NCBI RefSeq assembly: GCF_029840925.1
Contig: NZ_JAOCDM010000003.1
Location: 1-64,000, forward strand
DNA length: 64,000 nt
From: Pseudomonas sp. GD03858
GTDB lineage: Bacteria; Pseudomonadota; Gammaproteobacteria; Pseudomonadales; Pseudomonadaceae
Direction of reading: 5' to 3'
The position numbers and the translations under genes were made by a program. The notes below the pieces were generated by a model, which ran no database searches, was not told the DNA's origin, and was given only the letters and a program-made list of their open reading frames with translations. Positions within the stretch are counted from its first letter, which is position 1. Each line of letters opens with the position of its first letter. Shown here one piece after another: positions 8,231 through 17,583 of the stretch.

Positions 8231-10120
8231 ATGACCTATCAGCACAGCTACGCCCATTCCATCAGCGATCCCGCCGCTTTCTGGCAGGCCCAGGCCGACC
8301 AGCTGGCCTGGCAGCGCAAGCCTTCCCTGACCCTGCAGCAGAACACCGACGGCACCCACCGTTGGTTCGCCGATGGTCGCCTCAACAGCTGCGATCTGGC
8401 CCTCGACCACCAGATCGAGCAGGGCCGCGGCGAACAGCTGGCGCTGATCTACGATTCGCCCGTGACCGGCGCGCAGCAGACCTTCACCTACCACCAACTG
8501 CGTGACGAGGTGGCGCGCCTGGCCGGGCTGCTGCGTTCGCTGGGCGTGGGCAAGGGCGACGGGGTGATCATCTACATGCCGATGGTGCCCCAGGCGGCCA
8601 TGGCCATGCTCGCCTGCGCCCGCATCGGCGCGGTGCATTCGGTGGTGTTCGGCGGCTTTGCCGCCAACGAGCTGGCCCTGCGCATCGACGATGCCCGGCC
8701 GGCACTGCTGCTCACGGCCTCGTGCGGGCTGGAGTTCGACCGGGTGATCGAATACAAGCCCCTGGTCGATCGCGCCCTGCAGCTGGCCCGCCATCAGCCA
8801 CGGCATGTACTGGTGCTGCAACGCCCGCAGGCGCGCGCCGAGCTGCAGGCCGGGCGCGACCTGGACTGGCAGCAGGCGCTGATCGGCGCCGAGCCGGTGG
8901 CACCGGTGGAGCTGGACGCGGGTGATCCGCTGTACATCATGTACACCTCCGGCACCACCGGCAAACCCAAGGGGATCGTGCGCGAGAATGGCGGCAACGC
9001 GGTCGCCCTGTGCTATGCCATGCGCCATGTCTACGGCATGCAGGCGGGTGATGTGTGGTGGGGGATTTCCGACGTGGGCTGGGTGGTCGGCCATTCGCTG
9101 ATCGTCTATGGGCCGCTGATGAGCGGCTGTACCACGGTGTTCTACGAGGGCAAGCCGATCCGCACCCCGGATGCCTCGGCCTACTGGCGGGTGGTGGAGC
9201 AGTACAAGGTCAACGGCTTGTTCTGCGCGCCCACTGCCATGCGCGCGATCCGCAAGGAGGATCCGGAAGGCGAGCTGATCCGCCGCCATGACCTCGGCTC
9301 GCTGCGCCAGCTGTTCCTGGCCGGAGAGAAGCTTGATTCGAGCACCCATGAATGGCTCGAGCGGGTCAGCGGCAAGCCGGTGCACGACCACTGGTGGCAG
9401 ACCGAGACCGGCTGGCCGGTGACCGCGCCCTGCGTCGGCCTCGAAGGCAGCGCGGCACGGCCGGGGTCGAGCAACCGTGCGGTGCCGGGTTATCACGTGC
9501 AGGTACTGGACGACGACGGCAAGCCGCTGGGGCCCAACCAGCAGGGCGCGATCGTTATCGCCCTGCCGTTGCCGCCGGGGTGCAGCCAGACGCTGTGGGG
9601 CGACCACGAGCGCTACCTGCAGGCGTACCTGCACAGCTACCCGGGCTATTACCACACCGGTGACGGTGGTTACCTGGACGAGGACGGCTTCGTCTACATC
9701 ATGGGGCGCACCGACGATGTGATCAATGTCTCCGGCCATCGCCTGTCCACCGGTGAGATGGAGGACCTGGTGGCGCGCCATCCGGCCGTGGCGGAGTGCG
9801 CGGTGATCGGCGTGCATGACGAGATCAAGGGCCAGGTGCCGCTGGCGCTGGTGGTGCTCAAGGACGGCCAGGGCATCGGCGAGGCGCAGCTGCAGGGCGA
9901 GCTGGTGGCCAGCGTACGCGAACAGATTGGCGCCTTGGCCTGCTTCAACCGGGTGCGGTTGGTCAAGCGCCTGCCCAAGACCCGCTCGGGCAAGATCCTG
10001 CGGGCGGTGCTGCGCAAGATCGCCGATGGACAGGACTATGTGCCGCCGTCGACCCTGGACGACCCGGCGGTGCTGGGGGAAATGGAGGCGGTGTTGGCGG
10101 ACCTGCCACGGGCGGGCTGA
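8231..10120 (+). CDS. acetyl/propionyl-CoA synthetase family (AMP-forming)
   Basis: 629 residues, the normal length for acetyl-/propionyl-CoA synthetases. Key ANL-superfamily motifs are present: P-loop YTSGTTGKPKG (about residue 237), WWQTETGWP (about 389), YHTGDGGYLDEDG (about 475), GRTDDVINVSGHR, and the C-terminal catalytic lysine in KTRSGKILR. The closest pattern is PrpE/AcsA (VWWGISDVGWVVGHS and EGKPIRTPD in the acyl pocket region). It activates a short-chain acid to acyl-CoA through an acyl-adenylate in the cytosol. Which acid is preferred cannot be read reliably. It is divergent from the LRR-kinase gene. An acetylatable lysine is expected at the A10 position, as in AcsA. Confidence 0.9.
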   Translation: MTYQHSYAHSISDPAAFWQAQADQLAWQRKPSLTLQQNTDGTHRWFADGRLNSCDLALDHQIEQGRGEQLALIYDSPVTGAQQTFTYHQLRDEVARLAGLLRSLGVGKGDGVIIYMPMVPQAAMAMLACARIGAVHSVVFGGFAANELALRIDDARPALLLTASCGLEFDRVIEYKPLVDRALQLARHQPRHVLVLQRPQARAELQAGRDLDWQQALIGAEPVAPVELDAGDPLYIMYTSGTTGKPKGIVRENGGNAVALCYAMRHVYGMQAGDVWWGISDVGWVVGHSLIVYGPLMSGCTTVFYEGKPIRTPDASAYWRVVEQYKVNGLFCAPTAMRAIRKEDPEGELIRRHDLGSLRQLFLAGEKLDSSTHEWLERVSGKPVHDHWWQTETGWPVTAPCVGLEGSAARPGSSNRAVPGYHVQVLDDDGKPLGPNQQGAIVIALPLPPGCSQTLWGDHERYLQAYLHSYPGYYHTGDGGYLDEDGFVYIMGRTDDVINVSGHRLSTGEMEDLVARHPAVAECAVIGVHDEIKGQVPLALVVLKDGQGIGEAQLQGELVASVREQIGALACFNRVRLVKRLPKTRSGKILRAVLRKIADGQDYVPPSTLDDPAVLGEMEAVLADLPRAG

Positions 10121-10225
10121 AATTGCCCCCCAGGCAAACGACGTGGTGCCTGGCAGCGGCTGCGCCGGTGTTCGCGGGCAAGTCCCATCGGCACACCGCC
10201 GCTCCCACAGGGTGACGCGTCAGTT

Positions 10226-10252
10226 TGAAAAAATTGAGCAAGACAGTTGCTC
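10226..10252 (-). terminator. intrinsic terminator of zapE
   Basis: On the minus strand, GAGCAA and TTGCTC form a six-pair stem with a short loop, followed by AATTTTTTC. It lies about 60 bases past the zapE stop codon. Confidence 0.7.
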
Positions 10253-10311
10253 CCTCAGGCCCCAAGCCATGCGCTAATGCCGTGCTGTATCGGGGCGTCG
10301 AACCGGATAGC

Positions 10312-11409
10312 CTACAGGTCGGCGAGCGACTGGCCTGGCCCGACCTGATGCAGCTGCCCCAGCCGGCTGCGCGTGCGCATCAGGTCGGCGATGGCACCGC
10401 CCAGGCTCTGCGCCAGTGGTCGTCGCCCCAGTAGCACCAGCTCCCGATCCTGGTCGTACAGCACATCGATCAGGTTGGCGAAGCGCTGCTGCGCCGCCAG
10501 CGAACATTCGGCCAGGTCGTCCAGGCCGTCGATGACCCAGCGCTCGTAGCGCTCGGCCAGCACCAGGTAGTCGATCACCGCGGTGGCCTGCTCGCACAGG
10601 TCCTGGAACGCGAACATCACCTGGCGTCCATCGCAGGCCAGGACGCGCAATGGGCGCTGGTTGATCTCCAGCATGACAGGGTCTGGCGAGGGCAGCGCGA
10701 GGGCCTGGCGCTGTGCCTGTTCGCCCGGCCAGATGTAATGCCCCCGAGTGAAACGCTGGCGTTCGCGGTTGCTCGGCAGGCTGCGAAAATCGGTGTCGCC
10801 GCCCACCTCGAGCACTTTCATGCGGCTGTTGATCAGGCGGATCACCGGCAGGAAGCGTTCGTGGTACAGCGGGTTGGGCAGCAGGCTCTCGGGCGCGTAG
10901 TTGGACGTCACCAGCAGCATCACGCCACGCGCGAACAGGGCGTCGAACAGCCGGGTCAGCAGCATGGCATCGCCGATGTCGTGGACGTGGAACTCGTCGA
11001 AGCACAGCACCCGGCAGTCGCCGAGCAATTGCTCGAGCGTGGTGCCCAAAGCATCGTCCAGCGAGCGATGGCGATGCATGCCCTGGTGCAGGCGGGCGAA
11101 GAAATCATGGAAATGCAGGCGGCGCTTGCTCGGCGTGGGCACGGCGTCGAAGAACACGTCGAGCAGCCAGCTCTTGCCGCGCCCCACCGCCCCGTGCAAG
11201 TAAAGGCTGTTCGCCCGGTCGTCGGCGAGCGCCTCCAGCTGTGCGGCCATGTGTTCGATCACCCGCCGCTGGCCGTCGCTCAAGGTGTAGCCGCGCTCGT
11301 CGGCCTGGCCCTGGAAGTGCTCCATCAAGGCACTGGCCGCGAGCGCGTCGGGGCGTCGACGCTGACCCAGGTGGCGCAGGGGCGCGGGGATCCAGCTGGA
11401 CAAGGGCAT
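10312..11409 (-). CDS. zapE: cell-division ATPase ZapE (AFG1 family)
   Basis: 365 residues from the ATG at 11409, the start that gives the family's usual N-terminus; a longer frame adds 26 unrelated residues. The P-loop is GAVGRGKSWLLD (about residue 83), Walker B is VLCFDEFHVHD (about 145), and the AFG1-specific segments are LHFHDFFARLH and LLVTSNYAPE. ZapE is a peripheral ATPase acting at the Z-ring during constriction; its mitochondrial homologues help clear membrane proteins. The ribosome site GGAG lies unusually close to the ATG. An intrinsic terminator follows. Length matches the family. Confidence 0.92.
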   Translation of the reverse strand: MPLSSWIPAPLRHLGQRRRPDALAASALMEHFQGQADERGYTLSDGQRRVIEHMAAQLEALADDRANSLYLHGAVGRGKSWLLDVFFDAVPTPSKRRLHFHDFFARLHQGMHRHRSLDDALGTTLEQLLGDCRVLCFDEFHVHDIGDAMLLTRLFDALFARGVMLLVTSNYAPESLLPNPLYHERFLPVIRLINSRMKVLEVGGDTDFRSLPSNRERQRFTRGHYIWPGEQAQRQALALPSPDPVMLEINQRPLRVLACDGRQVMFAFQDLCEQATAVIDYLVLAERYERWVIDGLDDLAECSLAAQQRFANLIDVLYDQDRELVLLGRRPLAQSLGGAIADLMRTRSRLGQLHQVGPGQSLADL

Positions 11410-11507
11410 GCTCCTTGGGGCGGAATTTGGCAGGCAGCAGCTTGCGCGAGGACAGCCCTTGCGAGCAATCGAGAATGTGCCGGGCACTGATCGTGAAATG
11501 CGATAGG

Positions 11508-11750
11508 TCAGCCCTGGTGCTCCAGTTGGCGTTCGATCATGTACTTGATCGCCAGGCGCCGCTCCTTCAGGTGGCGCAGGTCGTCATCGACGAAGTTGCC
11601 CGCCGAGATGGACTCGGCGGCCAGTACCTGGTTGTCGATGTCCATGTATTCGTCGAGCAGACGGTCGAGTTGCCGGTCCTGCTGGCGGCGTTGCTGGACG
11701 ATCTCGCGTGGGTAGTGCAGGTCCTGGTAGAGATCGTGGGAAACTGGCAT
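11508..11750 (-). CDS. DUF465 (YdcH-like) small protein
   Basis: 80 residues, predicted to be almost entirely helical. It shows the family pattern of an acidic/arginine coiled coil (RRQQDRQLDRLLDEYMDID) and a C-terminal LKERRLAIKYMIERQL. There is a strong ribosome site (AAGGAGG) seven bases before the ATG. The family is widespread in proteobacteria without a settled function. It is monocistronic here, downstream of the tRNA-Gln promoter region and transcribed away from it. Confidence 0.85.
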   Translation of the reverse strand: MPVSHDLYQDLHYPREIVQQRRQQDRQLDRLLDEYMDIDNQVLAAESISAGNFVDDDLRHLKERRLAIKYMIERQLEHQG

Positions 11751-12059
11751 GGCGTCCTCCTTGTTGATGCGCAGATGGGGTCTATCTGATTGGAAGGGTG
11801 GATCGCGATTGTGTTGAAACAGGGCGCGGGAAATTAGACGAGTGGCTGCCCGTGTGGGAACGGGCTAGCCCGCGAAAAGGCTGGTGAAATCGGCTCGAAT
11901 TCAGGCAGGTACAACTAACCTGCTGTTTTTCTGCGATTTTTTTTAAAAAAAACTTCCCACTTCGAAAAAAGCTTGTTAAAGTGCGCGCCATTCCTGCACA
12001 GCGTCACATGCAGCGAATAGTCAGATGCGCGGTGGTCAGCCACCCGGCATATCCGATAC
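11751..12059. other. gap between the DUF465 gene and tRNA-Gln
   Basis: Holds a degenerate REP unit near 11852-11876 (GTGTGGGAACGGGCTAGCCCGCG) and an unusual A/T tract at 11935-11952 (T-run followed directly by A-run). Past it lie sequences that could serve the tRNA promoter (TTGTTAAAGTGCG near 11969). I see no coding sequence. Confidence 0.6.
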
Positions 12060-12134
12060 AGGGGCGTCGCCAAGCGGTAAGGCAGCAGGTTTTGATCCTG
12101 CCATGCGTTGGTTCGAATCCAGCCGCCCCTGCCA
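12060..12134 (+). tRNA. tRNA-Gln (anticodon TTG)
   Basis: A full cloverleaf. Acceptor AGGGGCG pairs with CGCCCCT; the D-arm region is GCCAAGCGGTAAGGC. The anticodon stem GCAGG/CCTGC carries the loop TTTTGAT with anticodon TTG. The T arm GTTGGTTCGAATCCAGC holds the standard TTCGAAT loop, and the discriminator G is followed by an encoded CCA. It is a single gene, not part of a visible tRNA cluster. No integrase or duplicated 3' end marks it as a used attachment site. Confidence 0.97.
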
Positions 12135-12156
12135 TTTTCCAGCACTACCTTCTCGC

Positions 12157-12180
12157 AAATCGCCGACCGGCGATTTTTTC
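12157..12180 (+). terminator. intrinsic terminator of tRNA-Gln
   Basis: AATCGCCG and CGGCGATT form an eight-pair stem with almost no loop, followed by TTTTTTC, 23 bases after the tRNA. It also sits just beyond the stop of the convergent hybrid kinase. Confidence 0.85.
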
Positions 12181-12188
12181 GTTTCTGC

Positions 12189-14588
12189 CTACCTGTTTTC
12201 CAGTGCCTCGGCCAGCGCCCGAGCCAATGCCTGCTCGCTTACCGGCTTCTGGATCACCGAACAGCCAGGCAGCTCCAGCCCTTGCAACTGCGCGTAGCCG
12301 GTGAGGAACACCACGGGCAGGCCCGGAAAGCGCTCGCGAGCCGCCATGGCCAACTGGGCGCCATTGAACTCGGGCATGGCGAAGTCGGTGAGCAAGACTT
12401 CCACGTGCTCGTCGAGCAAGGCCAGTGCCTGTTCGCCGCTGTGCGCCTGGCGCACCCGGTAGCCATGACGGCGCAGTACATCGCCAATCATCTCGCGTAC
12501 CAGGTGGTCGTCATCCACCAGCAGCACCTGACGGTCCTTGGCCTGCCGTGACAGCACGACGGGCTTGTCCGGCTCGGCGGGTATCCGCGACGCTGGTTGG
12601 CGCACGGCGGGCAGGTAAACGCTGACCTGAGTGCCGTGCCCGGGCGTGGTATCGATGCGCACACCGCCGCCGGATTGCTTGGCGAAGCCGAACACCTGGG
12701 CCAGGCCCAGGCCCGAGCCCTTGCCGATGTCCTTGGTGGTGAAGAACGGCTCGAAGACCTTGGCCACCACCTCATCGCTCATGCCGCAGCCGGTATCGCG
12801 AATCGACAGCACCACGTACTCGCCAGGTTCCGGGTCTTCCGGGCGGCGAGGACGGCTGCTGACTCGGCCGTTGCGGGTGGCCAGGGTCAGCTGGCCGCCC
12901 TTGGGCATCGCATCACGGGCATTGATCGCCAGGTTGAGGATGATCATTTCGGTCTGGGTCGGGTCGGTGAGCGCCTGCCAGAGTTGCTCATCCAGATCCA
13001 GCCGTACCGCGATGCTGCCGCCCAGGGTGCGGCGCAGCAGTTCCTCCAGCCCGCAGAGGGTGCGGTTCAGATCCAGGGCCACCGGTTCGAGCCGTTGCTT
13101 GCGTGAAAATGCCAGCAGCTGCGCGGTCAGCTTGGCGCCACGCTCGCCGGCTTCGCGGATGTACTGGAGGCGGGTGTGGGCCTTGTCCAGCGAGCCCTTG
13201 TCGAGGTCGCGCTGGAGGAAGCTGGCGCCGGTGAGAATCACCGTGAGCAGGTTGTTGAAGTCGTGCGCCACGCCCGCGGTCAGCTGGCCGACCGCTTCCA
13301 GGCGCTGCATCTGTTGCAGGGTGGCTTCGATGCGTTCGCGCTCGGCAATCTGCTCGCGCAGGCGTTCGTTGGCTTCGGCCAGGTCGAGCGCCGCCTCGCG
13401 TTCACTGGTGATGTCGCGGGCGACCACGTACAGCAGGTTGTCGTCCGGAACCACTGCCCAGGACAGCCAGCGCTGCTGCCCGCTGGCGTGCAGGATGCGG
13501 CCGACGAAGCGGGCACTGCTGCGCCCCTGCGACAAGGCGGCGAGTTCGGCGAGCAGCGCCTCTTGGTCTGTCTCGGGCAGCAGCTTGAGCAGCGAGGTCT
13601 GGCCCAGTTGTTCCCGGGTGAAGCCCAGGCTGGATTGCCACGCGGGGTTCAGCGTGACGGGTGTCAGGTCCTTGTTCAATACCGCCAGCAAGTCGTGGGA
13701 CAGCTCCCAGGCCCGATCTCGCTCGCGGGTGCGTCGCTCGATCCGTTCGCCGAGCATCTCGTTGAGTTGCTCCAGGGCGCGTGTGGCCTGTCGTTGCTGG
13801 TGGATGTCCTGCAGCACGCCGGCAAAGCGCACGCAACGACCGTCGACGAACTGGGTCTGGCCGCTGGAGAGCAGCCAGCGCGGTTCCAGGCCGTCGGGCT
13901 GGGCGATGCGAAATTCGACGCGGTACAGCCCATCGCTGTCCGGGCGCATGGCCTGCTCGACGGCCTCGCGCACCCTTGCCAGGTCGTCGGGATAGATGCC
14001 GGCGTAGAACACCTCCAGGCTCATCTCGGTATCGACAGGGATACCGAACAGGGTCTTGCAGCGGTCGTCCCACAACATCTGGCCCTGCTGCGGGCGAAAG
14101 TCCCAGCTGCCCATGCCGGCCGCATCGATGGCGATCCGGGCGCGGGCCTCGACATCGGCCAGTGCCTCTTCGGCACGTCGTCGGCGCTGGCGCTCCTGCA
14201 CTTCGGTCAAGGCCCGGCGCACGGCCTTGGGCAGCAGGGGCAGGTTCTTCTTCAGCACGTAGTCGGTGGCGCCGAGGCGAATCATCTCCACCGCATGCTC
14301 CTCGCCGTAGATGCCGGAGAGGAAGATGAACGGCACGTCGGGCGCCAGGCGCTGGACGATGGCCAGCACCTGGCTGCCGGACGAGCCGGGCAGCACGCAG
14401 TCGCACAGGACCAGGTCGTAGCTGGCCTCTCCCAGGGCATGCTCGACGCCGATGTGATCGAACACCAGGCGCGACTGGATCTGCAGTCCGCTGCGCTCCA
14501 GGCGCAGCAGGGTCAGTTCGGCGTCCATCGAGCTGTCTTCGACCAGCAGCAGCCGCAGTGGCGCGTCGTGCATCGCGTTCTGGCTCAA
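12189..14588 (-). CDS. hybrid histidine kinase with N-terminal and C-terminal receiver domains
   Basis: 799 residues counted from a TTG at 14588. An ATG five codons later (14573) is an equally good start, and neither has a clear ribosome site. Domains in order: receiver (about 10-125, LVLCDCVLPG), PAS (150-275), a coiled linker, PAS (295-410), HisKA with His442 in GVAHDFNNLLTVIL, HATPase (550-665, NLAINARDAM, DTGCGM, GSGLGLAQVFGF), and a second receiver (680-795, VLLTDFAMPE). There is no membrane helix, so it is a cytosolic phosphorelay enzyme. The TTG/TGA overlap with the single-domain receiver gene couples it to the phytochrome operon. It may pass or remove phosphate within that relay. Confidence 0.9.
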   Translation of the reverse strand: MSQNAMHDAPLRLLLVEDSSMDAELTLLRLERSGLQIQSRLVFDHIGVEHALGEASYDLVLCDCVLPGSSGSQVLAIVQRLAPDVPFIFLSGIYGEEHAVEMIRLGATDYVLKKNLPLLPKAVRRALTEVQERQRRRRAEEALADVEARARIAIDAAGMGSWDFRPQQGQMLWDDRCKTLFGIPVDTEMSLEVFYAGIYPDDLARVREAVEQAMRPDSDGLYRVEFRIAQPDGLEPRWLLSSGQTQFVDGRCVRFAGVLQDIHQQRQATRALEQLNEMLGERIERRTRERDRAWELSHDLLAVLNKDLTPVTLNPAWQSSLGFTREQLGQTSLLKLLPETDQEALLAELAALSQGRSSARFVGRILHASGQQRWLSWAVVPDDNLLYVVARDITSEREAALDLAEANERLREQIAERERIEATLQQMQRLEAVGQLTAGVAHDFNNLLTVILTGASFLQRDLDKGSLDKAHTRLQYIREAGERGAKLTAQLLAFSRKQRLEPVALDLNRTLCGLEELLRRTLGGSIAVRLDLDEQLWQALTDPTQTEMIILNLAINARDAMPKGGQLTLATRNGRVSSRPRRPEDPEPGEYVVLSIRDTGCGMSDEVVAKVFEPFFTTKDIGKGSGLGLAQVFGFAKQSGGGVRIDTTPGHGTQVSVYLPAVRQPASRIPAEPDKPVVLSRQAKDRQVLLVDDDHLVREMIGDVLRRHGYRVRQAHSGEQALALLDEHVEVLLTDFAMPEFNGAQLAMAARERFPGLPVVFLTGYAQLQGLELPGCSVIQKPVSEQALARALAEALENR

Positions 14589-15046
14589 TTGCCGCCGCGC
14601 CTGTTCAGGCGCAGGGATCCGGGTGGCGGCTCGTTGAGCACCGCCCAGAACACTCCCAGGTCGGAGATGGCGGCCACGAACTCCTTGAACTCGACCGGTT
14701 TGACCACGTAGGCGTTGACCCCCAGTTCATAGGCGCGCAGCAGGTCCGGCTCCTCGCGCGAAGACGTCAGCATCACCGTCGGGATGCTGCGCAACTCCGG
14801 TGTGTCGCGCACCTGCTTGAGCACCTCCAGGCCATCGATCTTGGGCAGCTTGAGGTCCAGCAGCAACACTGCCGGATTGCCATCGTCACGCTCGGCGTAG
14901 GTGTTGCGCCGCAGCAGATAATCCAGGGCCTCGGCACCGTCGCGCAGCACGATGACTTCGTTGGCCAACTGGCTGCGCTCCAGCGCGAGGAGGGTCAACT
15001 CCAGGTCCCTGGGGTTGTCTTCGACCAACAGAATGGGTTTGAGCAT
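14585..15046 (-). CDS. single-domain response regulator (phytochrome-associated, Rcp type)
   Basis: 153 residues from the ATG at 15046; the longer open frame upstream lies antisense within the phytochrome gene. It is a lone receiver: LLVEDNPRDLELTLLALE at the N-terminus, phospho-acceptor Asp64 in LLLDLKLPKIDG, TVMLTSSREE, and VVKPVEFKEF with the conserved lysine. Receivers of this sub-type (long alpha1, LRDGAEALDYL segment) are the usual partners of bacterial phytochromes. It has no output domain, so it must signal by contact or feed the hybrid kinase encoded next. Confidence 0.9.
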   Translation of the reverse strand: MLKPILLVEDNPRDLELTLLALERSQLANEVIVLRDGAEALDYLLRRNTYAERDDGNPAVLLLDLKLPKIDGLEVLKQVRDTPELRSIPTVMLTSSREEPDLLRAYELGVNAYVVKPVEFKEFVAAISDLGVFWAVLNEPPPGSLRLNRRGGN

Positions 15047-15062
15047 GATGGGTGCGGACGCC

Positions 15063-17315
15063 TCAGGAATGCGCTGGGTGGCGGGGGAGGGTGAAATGGA
15101 AGCTGGCGCCCTGGCCAACCTGACCTTCGGCCCAGACCCGGCCGTCGTGGCGCTCGATGATGCGGCGCACGCTGGCCAGACCGATACCGGTGCCTTCGAA
15201 TTCCTCCATGCGGTGCAGGCGCTGGAACACACCGAACAGCTTGCTGGCGTAGGCCATGTCGAACCCTACGCCGTTGTCGCGCACGTACACTTCGGTCTCA
15301 TGCCCGTGGTGCTTGGCGCCGATCTCGATGCGCGCCGGCGTGCGCCCGCGGCTGTACTTGATGGCATTGGCGATGAGGTTGTGCAGGGCCATGTTGATGA
15401 ACGCCGGATCCGCGATGACTTTGGGCAATGGGGCGATCGACCAGAGGATTTCGCGTCCCTGGTAATCAGGTTCGAGCTCCAGGCGAATGGCGTCGACCAG
15501 GGCGTTGAGGTCGACATCCGCCAGACGCAACGCCGAACGTCCCATGTGCGAGAAGTTTAGAAGATTGTCTACCAGCGAGCCGGCAAAATGCGCGGCTTCA
15601 TCGATGTGCGACAGGAAACGCCGCCCACGTTCGCTCAAGTGCTCGCCCTCGATCTCGGCGAGCAGTTCGCTGTAGCCGGCGATGTGTCGCAGCGGTGCGC
15701 GCAGGTCGTGGGAGACGCTGTAGGAGAAGGCTTCGAGCTCCTTGTTGGAGCGCTTGAGCTCGCCGGCCAGTTGCGCGAGCTCCTCGGCCTTGCGCAGGAC
15801 GATGCCCAGCACGGCGCTGCGCAGCTCCAGCACGCCATCGATGATCAACGGGTCCCACGGCGCGCTGAACCCACGCACCTCCTCCTGCCAGCGTTCGAAG
15901 CTGTGGCGTGGGCTGAGGTGTCCCTGGGGGCTGATCGCCTTGTCGGGGCGTCCCGCCCAGTTGACCAGGCGCGCCTGTTCGGGGCGGAACCACACCAGGT
16001 AGTGCGAGTGAATCTGCGAAATGGCCACGGCCAGCACGCCGCCGACATGGCGGGCCAGCTCCGGCAGCTCGTCGATGTCCCTGGCGACGTTGTCGCTATG
16101 GAACACCGCATCCTCGTTGCGCTGCCCCAGCCAGTGCACCAGGGCGTTGACCTGGGCCGCGCAGGGCGTGTCGCCGATCAGGTCGCAGCGCTCGGCACTG
16201 ATGATCGCGGCGCCGCTGGCGCCGGCGAAGGCCAACAGCACCTGTGGCAGTTCGAGCAGGCCTTCGCTGACGCTGTCGTGGTCGGCCATCGACGCCAGCA
16301 TGCGCACGATGCGCTCGCGCAGTTCGAGCAAGGTGCGGGTGCGGTCGTGGGATTCGCGTGATTCGATCTGCAGCGACAGCACGCTGGCCAGCAGCTCGCA
16401 GGCGGTGCGGGTCTGGAAGTCCACCGGCCGGGGTTGCTGGTGATGGCACGAGACCAGGCCCCACAGCTTGTCGTCGACCACGATGGACAGCGACATCGAC
16501 GCCAGCGTGCCCATGTTGCGCATGTACTGCAGGTGTACCGGCGAGACGCTGCGCAGGGCGGCAAAGCTCATGTCCAGCGGCTTGCCGGTCAATGGATTGA
16601 GAGGCGGGCACAGCGGCGAGGGCTGGTAGTCGGCATCCTCGATCAGGCGGATGCGATTGATCCGGTACAGCTCGCGGGCCTGGCGCGGTATGTCGGCTGC
16701 CGGAAAACTCAGGCCCTGGTAGCTCGGGTAGCCAGGTTCGGCCTCTTCGGCGAGCACGGTGCCGTTGCCTTCGCTGTCGAAACTGTAGGCCTTGACCCGG
16801 CCGAAGCCGGTGATGCGCTTGATCTGCCGTACCGAATGCTGCAGCAGCTCCTCGATACTGGTCGCCTGGTGCAGGGTGCTGACAAATGCGCGCACCAGTG
16901 GATAGTAGTCGCCTTGATAGAGCCCCGTGGCGCCTCGCAAGCTGGGTTCGAACTCGAGGATCAGCACCTGGTCATGGCGGTGGGCGAGCATGCGTAGCAC
17001 TTGCTGGCAGGGTGCGTCGCGGCGCAGCCGCACATCGCCGATATGGAACGGAAAGACGTCGCCATCCGGCAGGTAGCCCAGCTGACCTTGCAAGTCGAAG
17101 CCTTCGTCGATCAAGGCCGCGAAGGGCTGTCCCAGCAGGTCGTCCACGGGCAGGCCGAACCAGCGCTCGACGTTCTCGCTGGCCTGAAGCACGTGCATCG
17201 TGCCCTCGTCCAGCACCAGCAGGAAGCCTTGTGGCTGGATGCTGCCCGGTACCTGGATCGGCTCCTGGGCACAGCGTTCGATCGCCTGGTCGAGCGGGGT
17301 CGCTGAGTGGCTCAA
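15063..17315 (-). CDS. bphP: bacteriophytochrome photoreceptor histidine kinase
   Basis: 750 residues. PAS (about 18-110), GAF (about 140-305), PHY (about 320-495), then HisKA with His536 in SVSHDLRAPLRHIAGYS and HATPase (NLIANAIKYS, DNGVGFD, GTGIGLASVRRI). The bilin-attachment cysteine of bacterial phytochromes is present as Cys15 before the PAS domain (IERCAQEPI). The GAF motif reads PAADIP where PASDIP is usual. The PHY tongue keeps PRHSF (PRxSF). It should bind biliverdin and switch between red and far-red forms, phosphorylating the adjacent receiver. No heme oxygenase gene (bphO), often found beside bphP, is in the window, so biliverdin must come from another locus. Confidence 0.95.
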   Translation of the reverse strand: MSHSATPLDQAIERCAQEPIQVPGSIQPQGFLLVLDEGTMHVLQASENVERWFGLPVDDLLGQPFAALIDEGFDLQGQLGYLPDGDVFPFHIGDVRLRRDAPCQQVLRMLAHRHDQVLILEFEPSLRGATGLYQGDYYPLVRAFVSTLHQATSIEELLQHSVRQIKRITGFGRVKAYSFDSEGNGTVLAEEAEPGYPSYQGLSFPAADIPRQARELYRINRIRLIEDADYQPSPLCPPLNPLTGKPLDMSFAALRSVSPVHLQYMRNMGTLASMSLSIVVDDKLWGLVSCHHQQPRPVDFQTRTACELLASVLSLQIESRESHDRTRTLLELRERIVRMLASMADHDSVSEGLLELPQVLLAFAGASGAAIISAERCDLIGDTPCAAQVNALVHWLGQRNEDAVFHSDNVARDIDELPELARHVGGVLAVAISQIHSHYLVWFRPEQARLVNWAGRPDKAISPQGHLSPRHSFERWQEEVRGFSAPWDPLIIDGVLELRSAVLGIVLRKAEELAQLAGELKRSNKELEAFSYSVSHDLRAPLRHIAGYSELLAEIEGEHLSERGRRFLSHIDEAAHFAGSLVDNLLNFSHMGRSALRLADVDLNALVDAIRLELEPDYQGREILWSIAPLPKVIADPAFINMALHNLIANAIKYSRGRTPARIEIGAKHHGHETEVYVRDNGVGFDMAYASKLFGVFQRLHRMEEFEGTGIGLASVRRIIERHDGRVWAEGQVGQGASFHFTLPRHPAHS

Positions 17316-17583
17316 GGCAGAGCTCCTGTCAGGGCCTGCCCTGTACCGGGTAGGCAGTTGGCGAGGGATATAGGTGCTGCACGGTAACAGAAGGCTGATG
17401 AGTTTGCCGGTACATGGCCAGTTAGAGGCGTAGGCGCGTGAAGGGTTTCACTGGGGCACGAGGAAACTTCCTATCGGTGATTCGCCATTTTCATTAATGC
17501 CAAAGAGGGGTAGCCCTGCGGCGGTGCGGATGCAATCCCACTGCTACGCTCAAGCTCAACCTATGCAGACAAGGATCGACAGG

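Noticed and set aside
8078-9817. Upstream extension of the LRR-kinase frame to about 1009 residues
   Set aside because: It is antisense to the acyl-CoA synthetase and has no domain signal; a good ATG at 8077 gives the natural repeat N-terminus.
10140-10210. REP element downstream of the synthetase gene
   Set aside because: Only degenerate fragments (TTCGCGGGCAAGTCCC, CCGCTCCCACA) without a proper inverted pair.
12060-12134. tRNA-Gln as an integrated-element attachment site
   Set aside because: No integrase, no duplicated tRNA 3' end within reach, and neighbouring genes look like ordinary chromosome.
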